From contig JAYSFC010000032.1 of the NCBI GenBank assembly GCA_041913505.1, positions 1 through 30,803 of the forward strand: DNA of 30,803 nt, given 5' to 3'. The notes beneath the pieces are model-generated. The model saw only the letters and a list, made by a program, of their open reading frames with translations. It did no database searches and had not been told where the DNA came from. Shown one piece after another: positions 26,316 to 30,803 of this stretch. A program made the position numbers and the translations under genes. The stretch is from JAYSFC01 sp041913505 (GTDB taxonomy: Bacteria > Pseudomonadota > Gammaproteobacteria > Burkholderiales > Burkholderiaceae_C). Positions within the stretch are counted from its first letter, which is position 1, and each line of letters opens with the position of its first letter.

Positions 26316-27380
26316 ATGCACACCCCCGCCCCGCCCCCCCACCGCCCTCCCCTGGCACGCCCCGGCCCGGCCGCCACGCCCATGGCATTCGTTCAGGCCA
26401 TCGTGCGGGCCTACGCGCTGCGCGGCATGGACCCCGCCCCCGTGCTGCAGCGGGCACAAATCGCGCCAACCGCGCTCCATGCGCCCCAGGCCCGCATCAC
26501 CGCGGCGCAAATGGAGGCGCTGTGCGACGGTGCCATGCGCGAACTCGACGACGAGGCCCTGGGCTGGTTCGGCCGCCGCCTGCCCTGGGGTAGCTACGGC
26601 ATGCTGGCGCGCGCCTCCATCACCGCGCCCAACCTGGGCGTGGCGCTGCAGCGCTGGTGCCGCCACCACGCGCTGCTGACCGGGGACCTCACGCTCGCGC
26701 TCACGACCGAGGGCGACACGGCCCGGATCGCGCTCACCGAGCACCGCCCCCCGGGCGGGGATGGCGCGCTACGCGAGTTCTGCCTGGTCTCGGTGCTGCG
26801 CAACATCCACGGCCTGGCCTGCTGGCTCATCGACTCGCGGCTACCGCTGCAGGGCGCAAGCTTCCCCTTCGCGGCACCCGCGCATGCCGACGTGTATCCG
26901 CTGCTGTTCCCGGGGCCCGTCGCCTTCGGCGCGGAGCAGGCCGCCATCCGGTTCGACGTGCGCTACCTCGCGCTGCCGCTGGCGCGCGACGAGGCGGCGC
27001 TGCGGCTGATGCTGCAGCGCGCGCTACCGCTCACGGTGCTGCAGTACCGGCGCGACCGGCTGCTGGTGCAGCGCGTGCGCCAGGCCCTTGCCACCGACCC
27101 CGCCACGCTGCACAGCGCCGAGGTGCTGGCCGAGCGGCTGCACCTGTCGCCGCGCACGCTGCACCGCCAGCTCAAGGAAGAAGGCGCCTCGCTGCAGCGC
27201 CTCAAGGACGAGGTGCGCGAGAAACGCGCCATCGAGCTGCTGCACCGCACCGACCGGCCCATCAAGCAGGTGGCGCAGGCGGCGGGCTTTCTCAACGAGA
27301 AGAGCTTCATCCGTGCGTTCCGGGGCTGGACGGGGCAGTCGCCCGCCGAGTTCCGCCGCCAATCGCGGCCGCTGGCATGA
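26316..27380 (+). CDS. AraC-family transcriptional regulator
   Basis: 354 residues. The N-terminal ligand domain (about 20-210) resembles the Arabinose_bd/OruR-type domain: MDPAPVLQRAQIAPTALHAPQARITAAQMEALC and GWFGRRLPWGSYGMLARASITAPNLGVALQRW. Two helix-turn-helix motifs are near the C-terminus: LAERLHLSPRTLHRQLKEEG and KQVAQAAGFLNEKSFIRAFRGWTGQSP. This type often activates adjacent catabolic genes in response to an acyl-type or amino-acid-derived ligand. It is divergent from the acyl-CoA synthetase that opens the 13-gene array, so control of leucine/isovalerate degradation is the first hypothesis. The ATG at 26316 is preferred; the frame is open upstream but runs over the synthetase gene. 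It overlaps the GST gene by 4 nt. Confidence 0.93.
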   Translation: MHTPAPPPHRPPLARPGPAATPMAFVQAIVRAYALRGMDPAPVLQRAQIAPTALHAPQARITAAQMEALCDGAMRELDDEALGWFGRRLPWGSYGMLARASITAPNLGVALQRWCRHHALLTGDLTLALTTEGDTARIALTEHRPPGGDGALREFCLVSVLRNIHGLACWLIDSRLPLQGASFPFAAPAHADVYPLLFPGPVAFGAEQAAIRFDVRYLALPLARDEAALRLMLQRALPLTVLQYRRDRLLVQRVRQALATDPATLHSAEVLAERLHLSPRTLHRQLKEEGASLQRLKDEVREKRAIELLHRTDRPIKQVAQAAGFLNEKSFIRAFRGWTGQSPAEFRRQSRPLA

Positions 27381-28069
27381 TGCAGTCCACCATGACCACC
27401 ACCATCCACCTGCACCATTGCGTCAGCGCCCGCTCCTTCCGCCCCCTGTGGATGCTGGAGGAGCTGCAGCAACCCTACGAGCTGCACATGCTGCCCTTCC
27501 CGCCGCGCGTGCATGCGCGCCCGTTCCTGGAGCACAACCCGCTGGGCACCGTGCCCCTGCTGGTGCATGGCGGCGTGCGTATGACCGAGTCGGCCGCCAT
27601 CTGCCAGTACCTGGCCGGGCTGCACCCGCAGGCGGGGCTGGACGTGGCCCCTGCCGACCCGGCGTATGGCACCTACCTGAATTGGCTGCACATGAGCGAC
27701 GCCACGCTCACCTTCCCGCAGACGCTGGTGCTGCGCTACGGCCGCTTCGAGACCGGCGCGCGGGCTCAGCCCCAGGTGGTGGAGGACTACGGCCGCTGGT
27801 TCCTGGCGCGGCTGCGCACCGTGGAGGCCCGCGTGGCGCAGGCCGAGACCCTCTGCGCGGACCGCTTCACGGCCGCCGACGTGGCCGTGGGCTATGCGCT
27901 GCTGCTGGCCCAGCACCTGGGCCTGTCGGCGCAGTTCGGCCCCGCCACGGCCGCCTACTGGCAGCGGCTGCAAGCGCGGCCGGGCTACCAGCGCGCGCAG
28001 GCCGCGCAGCACGCGGCGGCGCTTGCGCAGGGTGTTCCCACCACGCCCGCGCCCGACACGCAGCCCTGA
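27377..28069 (+). CDS. Glutathione S-transferase family protein
   Basis: 230 residues. The N-terminal thioredoxin-like domain begins TTTIHLHHCVSARSFRPLWMLEEL, with the cis-proline segment GTVPLLVHGGVRMTESAAICQYL (Val-Pro and the Glu-Ser pair that holds glutathione). An all-helical C-terminal domain follows, with RFTAADVAVGYALLLAQ, the N-capping-box region of GSTs. Substrate unknown. Its ATG (27377) overlaps the regulator stop (ATGA); a second ATG follows directly and either may be used. Convergent with the HAD phosphatase gene, 10 bp apart. Confidence 0.92.
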   Translation: MMQSTMTTTIHLHHCVSARSFRPLWMLEELQQPYELHMLPFPPRVHARPFLEHNPLGTVPLLVHGGVRMTESAAICQYLAGLHPQAGLDVAPADPAYGTYLNWLHMSDATLTFPQTLVLRYGRFETGARAQPQVVEDYGRWFLARLRTVEARVAQAETLCADRFTAADVAVGYALLLAQHLGLSAQFGPATAAYWQRLQARPGYQRAQAAQHAAALAQGVPTTPAPDTQP

Positions 28070-28079
28070 CCGTCGCCGC

Positions 28080-28742
28080 TCAGCCCAGCAGAGCGGCCAG
28101 TTCGTCCATATGGCGCATCACGTGCGTGGCGCCTGCCGCGCGCAGCGCCTCGGGCGTGCCGTGACCCACGGGCGAAGGGCTGTAGCCCACCACGGTGGCG
28201 CCGGCCGCCACGCCGGCGGTGACGCCCGTCACCGTGTCTTCCACCACCATGCAGCGCGCGGGCGCAATGCCCAGCGCGGCCGCGGCGGCCAGGTACACGT
28301 CGGGCGCAGGCTTGGTGGCCGGCATCTCGTGGCCGCTGAAGACACGGCCCGCGAAGTACGGCGCCAGGCCCACCTTGGCCAGCTGCATCTCGACCTTGAA
28401 GCGGTCGGCTCCTGAAGCACAGGCGATGCGGCCGGCCAGGCGCGCATGCACGGCGCGCACGGCCTCGGGCGCGCCGTCGATGGGCTGCAGCGCGGCTTCG
28501 ATGGCCGCGTTGCGGCGCGCGTAGAACTCGGCCATCCAGGCGTCGGTCAGGGGGCGGCCCGTGTGCGCCTCGATGCGGGCCGCCTCGCTGCGCACGGTCT
28601 TGCCCACGAAGAGCGCCATGCAGTCCTCGGCGCTCAGCACCCAGCCGGACTCTTCGAGCATGTCGCGCAGCACGCCGTTGGTGAGGGGCTCGCTGTCGAC
28701 GAGCACGCCGTCGCAGTCAAACAGGACAGCTTCAAATTTCAT
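28080..28742 (-). CDS. HAD-superfamily phosphatase (beta-phosphoglucomutase/phosphatase type)
   Basis: 220 residues. Motif I FDCDGVLVDSEP supplies nucleophile Asp9 and Asp11, motif II is ASGAD (Ser110), motif III Lys144 in ATKPAPDVY, and motif IV VVEDTVTG (Glu168, Asp169). The helical cap (about 16-80) is of the class typical of sugar-phosphate and phosphoglycolate phosphatases. It acts on a small phosphorylated metabolite that cannot be named. The first five codons (MKFEA) fall within a dispersed repeat copy, as does the intergenic space up to the YchJ-like stop codon. Confidence 0.94.
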   Translation of the reverse strand: MKFEAVLFDCDGVLVDSEPLTNGVLRDMLEESGWVLSAEDCMALFVGKTVRSEAARIEAHTGRPLTDAWMAEFYARRNAAIEAALQPIDGAPEAVRAVHARLAGRIACASGADRFKVEMQLAKVGLAPYFAGRVFSGHEMPATKPAPDVYLAAAAALGIAPARCMVVEDTVTGVTAGVAAGATVVGYSPSPVGHGTPEALRAAGATHVMRHMDELAALLG

Positions 28743-28790
28743 AGCAAATAATGCAGAAGATATGCCGACATCAATCGGTTTTTCTCAAAA
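28729..28790 (-). repeat. Dispersed ~63-bp repeat, copy E (stop codon of ychJ-like gene to start codon of HAD gene)
   Basis: On the minus strand it begins TTTTGAGAAAAACC and ends GCTATGAAATTTGAAGC. The right end matches copy B (GCTCCTAAATATGAAGC) and the left end matches copy A (TTTGAG-A-AA). The centre is the most diverged of the set. TTTTGA contains the YchJ-like stop codon, and ATGAAATTTGAAGC is the HAD start and codons 2-5. Confidence 0.45.
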
Positions 28791-29195
28791 CTGATCGCCG
28801 TCGACGTAGTACCAGCGCCCACCTTCGCGCACGAAGCGGCTGCGCTCGTGCAGGCGCACCGCGCGTCCGCCCAGGCGCCAGCGCGCGACGAACTCCACCT
28901 CGGCGCGGTCCGCCCCGGTGGCGCGGTGCGAGCGCACTTCCAGCCCCAGCCATTTCGCGCCGTCGTCCAGCTCCAGCGTGGCCGGGCGCTGGCCCGCGTG
29001 CCAGGTGGCGAGCAGGTAGTCTGCGCGGCCCAGCACGAAGGCGCTGTAGCGCGAGCGCATGAGGTGCTCCGCGTCGGGCGCGGGCGTGGTGTCGAAATGG
29101 TCGAGATAGCGGCCGCAGCAGGCGGCCAGCGTGGCGCCGCGGCCGCAGGGGCACGGCGAAGCGGGGCCTGGCACCCCGGTGCGCGGGCGGCTCAT
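28785..29195 (-). CDS. YchJ-family SEC-C zinc-motif protein (UPF0225)
   Basis: 136 residues. The N-terminal SEC-C-like motif SPCPCGRGATLAACCGRYL (Cys15, Cys17, Cys26, Cys27) should bind zinc. Then the YchJ-type NTF2-like domain follows, with AEHLMRSRYSAFVLGRADYLLATWH, EVEFVARW and LHERSRFVREGGRWYYVDGD, all typical of the family. Function is unknown; the fold is used for small ligand or protein contacts. The ATG overlaps the DUF4197 stop by 4 nt. The TGA lies in a repeat copy. Confidence 0.95.
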   Translation of the reverse strand: MSRPRTGVPGPASPCPCGRGATLAACCGRYLDHFDTTPAPDAEHLMRSRYSAFVLGRADYLLATWHAGQRPATLELDDGAKWLGLEVRSHRATGADRAEVEFVARWRLGGRAVRLHERSRFVREGGRWYYVDGDQF

Positions 29196-29902
29196 CGCAC
29201 CGCGCCGAACACTTTTTGCAGCAGCGCGCTGCCTGTGCCCACGGGGTCCTGGCGGATCTTGCGCTCTTCCTCGCCGATCATGAAGTACAGGCCGTCGAGC
29301 GTCTTGCCCGTGACGTACTGCGCGAGGTTGGCGTCTTCCTTCCGGAGCAGCCCAAAGCCGGCAGCCTTGCCCGCGAAGGCGTTGTACTGCTGGGTCAGCC
29401 CCACCTTTTCGGTGGCCTCGGTCACCACGGGCAGGAAGCGCACGCCAAGCGGCGCGCGCGTCTTGTCGGCGAAGAAGTGCGTGACGGCCGTATCGCCGCC
29501 CGTGAGGATGTTCTTGGCGTCCTGCACGCTCATGTGCTGCACGGCCCCCACGAGCAGGTCCTTGCCCATGGGCACGGCGGCCTCGGCCGCGCGGTTGATG
29601 GTGGTGACGAGCTCATCGATGCGCTGGCCCTGGCCGAACCGGCGCATGAGCTTGGCCGCGTCCTCCAGCTGCCCCGGCAGACCGATGCGCACCTGCGGGT
29701 TGCCGAGGAAGCCGTCCGTGCGGCCCAGCTGGCCCACGGCCGCCTCCACCCCCTTGGCGAGTGCGGCCTTCACGCCGCTGGCGGCATCGGCATTGGACAG
29801 GTCGGCCAGCGACAATGCCAGCGCCTGCCGCTGCGCGGCAAGCAGCAGCAGTCCGAGCGCGCCGGCGCCCCCCTGGTGGATGAATGCACGGCGCGACGGC
29901 AT
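29192..29902 (-). CDS. DUF4197 exported protein with twin-arginine-like signal
   Basis: 236 residues from ATG 29902, with GGGGAG 7 nt upstream. The N-terminus MPSRRAFIHQGGAGALGLLLLAAQRQALA fits a signal peptide. SRRAFI resembles the Tat consensus (S-R-R-x-F-L-K), with Ala-Leu-Ala before the mature start. The body matches DUF4197: SLADLSNADAASGVKAALAKGVEAAVGQL, then FADKTRAPLGVRFLPVVTEATEKVGLTQQYN, and a C-terminal DGLYFMIGEEERKIRQDPVGTGS. Function unknown; likely periplasmic. Divergent from the DUF421 gene. Confidence 0.92.
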   Translation of the reverse strand: MPSRRAFIHQGGAGALGLLLLAAQRQALALSLADLSNADAASGVKAALAKGVEAAVGQLGRTDGFLGNPQVRIGLPGQLEDAAKLMRRFGQGQRIDELVTTINRAAEAAVPMGKDLLVGAVQHMSVQDAKNILTGGDTAVTHFFADKTRAPLGVRFLPVVTEATEKVGLTQQYNAFAGKAAGFGLLRKEDANLAQYVTGKTLDGLYFMIGEEERKIRQDPVGTGSALLQKVFGAVR

Positions 29903-29937
29903 GGCGGCTCCCCTGGTTCCTGACGAAGACCCGATTC

Positions 29938-29965
29938 TTGCAGAACCCGGTGCCGCCGATAGACT
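29938..29965 (+). promoter_or_regulatory. Possible sigma-70 promoter of the DUF421 gene
   Basis: TTGCAG (29938-29943), a 16-nt spacer and TAGACT (29960-29965), about 32 nt before the DUF421 start codon. Three of six and four of six consensus matches, so only suggestive. Confidence 0.3.
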
Positions 29966-29997
29966 GGTTTTGCATTTCGCAACCTTGAGGAGCAACG

Positions 29998-30498
29998 ATG
30001 TGGGCAATGAGCGTGCCGTGGTGGGAATTCGTCGTGCGCGGCGTGGTCGTCTACCTGTTCCTGCTGGTGTTCCTGCGCCTCACGGGCAAGCGCCAGACCG
30101 GGCAGTACGCGCCGTTCGACCTGGTGCTGCTGCTGATCCTCTCGAACGCCGTGCAGAACTCCATGAACGGGGGCGACAACTCGCTCATCGGCGGGCTTGT
30201 CAGCGCCTCCACGCTGATCGCCTGCCACGTGGCCCTGGCCCAGCTCGCATTCCGCTGGCCGCGCCTGGCGCGGTTCGTGGAGGGGCGCGCGCAGGTGCTG
30301 GTGCATGACGGCCAGATTGACGCGGCCCTGATGCGCAAGGAGCTGCTCACGCCCGACGACGTGGCTGCCGCGCTGCGCGCCAGCGGCTGCCTGCATGTGC
30401 ACGAGGTGGAGCGTGCCACCCTGGAGGCCAACGGCCAGATCACCGTGGTGCTCAAGCGCGCGGGCGGGGGCCCGGCGTCCGCGCAAGCGCCGATCTGA
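29998..30498 (+). CDS. DUF421 (YetF-like) membrane protein
   Basis: 166 residues. Three N-terminal transmembrane helices (about 9-28, 40-53 and 60-80) contain the DUF421 signature LRLTGKRQTGQYAPFDLVLLLILSNAVQNSMNGG. A small cytoplasmic domain follows, with VLVHDGQIDAALMRKELLTPDDVAAALRASGCLHVHEVERATLEANGQITVV, where the family has its conserved G-x-l-d and R-x-x-g features. The role is unknown beyond membrane association. The ATG at 29998 has GAGGAG 7 nt upstream; the ATG at 30007 is an alternative. Convergent with the acyl-CoA dehydrogenase gene 18 bp away. Confidence 0.94.
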   Translation: MWAMSVPWWEFVVRGVVVYLFLLVFLRLTGKRQTGQYAPFDLVLLLILSNAVQNSMNGGDNSLIGGLVSASTLIACHVALAQLAFRWPRLARFVEGRAQVLVHDGQIDAALMRKELLTPDDVAAALRASGCLHVHEVERATLEANGQITVVLKRAGGGPASAQAPI

Positions 30499-30516
30499 GC
30501 GCCACCGCCCTCCGGT

Positions 30517-30803
30517 TCAAGCCAGCGCGCGCTGGATCAGGATCTTCTGCACGTCGCTCGTGCCCTCGTAGATCTGGCACACGCGCACGTCGCGGTAGAT
30601 GCGTTCCACGGGGAAGTCGTTGACCACGCCGTAGCCACCCAGCGTCTGGATGGCGGCGCTGCACACGCGCTCGGCCATCTCGCTGGCGAACAGCTTGGCC
30701 ATGGCTGCCTCCTTCAGGCAGGGGCGGCCCGCGTCGCGCAGCGCGGCCGCATGCCAGATGAGCTGGCGCGCGGCCTCGATCTGCGTGGCGCAGTCGGCCA
30801 GGC
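30517..30803 (-). CDS. Acyl-CoA dehydrogenase, C-terminal fragment (5' part outside window)
   Basis: About 95 C-terminal residues are visible in one frame to the window edge (LADCATQIEAARQLIWHAA..., then KEAAMAKLFASEMAERV, AIQTLGGYGVVNDFPVERIYRDVR and a final QRALA). IYEGTSDVQ carries the catalytic glutamate position of short/medium-chain acyl-CoA dehydrogenases. Isovaleryl-CoA dehydrogenases have a glycine there (GAGT) and use a glutamate elsewhere, so this is not the missing leucine-pathway dehydrogenase. It oxidises a fatty acyl-CoA to the 2-enoyl-CoA with FAD. Confidence 0.93.
   Translation of the reverse strand, partial: LADCATQIEAARQLIWHAAALRDAGRPCLKEAAMAKLFASEMAERVCSAAIQTLGGYGVVNDFPVERIYRDVRVCQIYEGTSDVQKILIQRALA

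Noticed and set aside
30517..30803. Isovaleryl-CoA dehydrogenase of the leucine pathway
   Set aside because: The C-terminal segment has YEGTS with glutamate, as in short/medium-chain enzymes, whereas isovaleryl-CoA dehydrogenases have glycine at that place.

Overview
The window is high-GC bacterial chromosome and, from its gene content, reads as a betaproteobacterium of the Comamonadaceae (Acidovorax/Alicycliphilus-like). The clues are an Omp32-type porin, an orphan branched-chain-amino-acid-type binding protein, a double-length UvrA, a yjcH-actP pair, a leucine/isovalerate (liu-type) degradation cluster, and several diverged copies of a short dispersed repeat of a kind I associate with this family. 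I see no rRNA, tRNA, CRISPR, phage or insertion sequence. Coding density is very high. The genome assignment is an inference from protein flavour only.

Layout. 1-5152 (-): a tandemly duplicated UvrA-like ATPase with four Walker A motifs; its C-terminal end lies outside the window. 5339-6451 (+): a periplasmic binding protein, ended by a perfect hairpin terminator that also faces a tiny membrane protein gene (6543-6725, -). 6839-7822 (-): a trimeric porin. 8056-9738 (-): an MHS-type MFS transporter with a large extracytoplasmic loop. It is divergent from 10055-12084 (+), the DUF485/YjcH protein and the ActP-type acetate/solute symporter.

12212-26182 (-) is an unbroken collinear array of 13 genes with gaps of 0-46 bp and several ATGA overlaps. 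Read 5' to 3' it contains acyl-CoA synthetase, methylcrotonyl-CoA carboxylase beta, a secreted alpha/beta hydrolase, methylglutaconyl-CoA hydratase, a DUF4126 membrane protein, methylcrotonyl-CoA carboxylase alpha, a glyoxylate/hydroxypyruvate reductase, HMG-CoA lyase, YbaK-like deacylase, DUF1289 protein, DsbA-family isomerase, a cNMP/CBS/DUF294 protein and a DnaQ-like exonuclease. The core converts 3-methylcrotonyl-CoA to acetyl-CoA plus acetoacetate. Isovaleryl-CoA dehydrogenase is not among these genes. A divergent AraC-type regulator (26316-27380, +), followed with a 4-nt overlap by a glutathione S-transferase, is the obvious candidate regulator.

28080-30803 holds a HAD phosphatase, a YchJ/SEC-C protein and a DUF4197 protein with a twin-arginine-like signal (all -), a DUF421 membrane protein (+), and the C-terminal end of an acyl-CoA dehydrogenase (-) cut by the window edge.

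The most unusual signal is not a gene. A family of about 61-65 bp, AT-richer, imperfectly palindromic repeats occurs in at least five near-full copies plus one half copy. Three of them lie in frame inside coding sequence (two in the UvrA-like gene, one in mccB). Two provide stop codons, and two overlap start codons and the first residues of proteins. This looks like a dispersed repeat being absorbed into genes.
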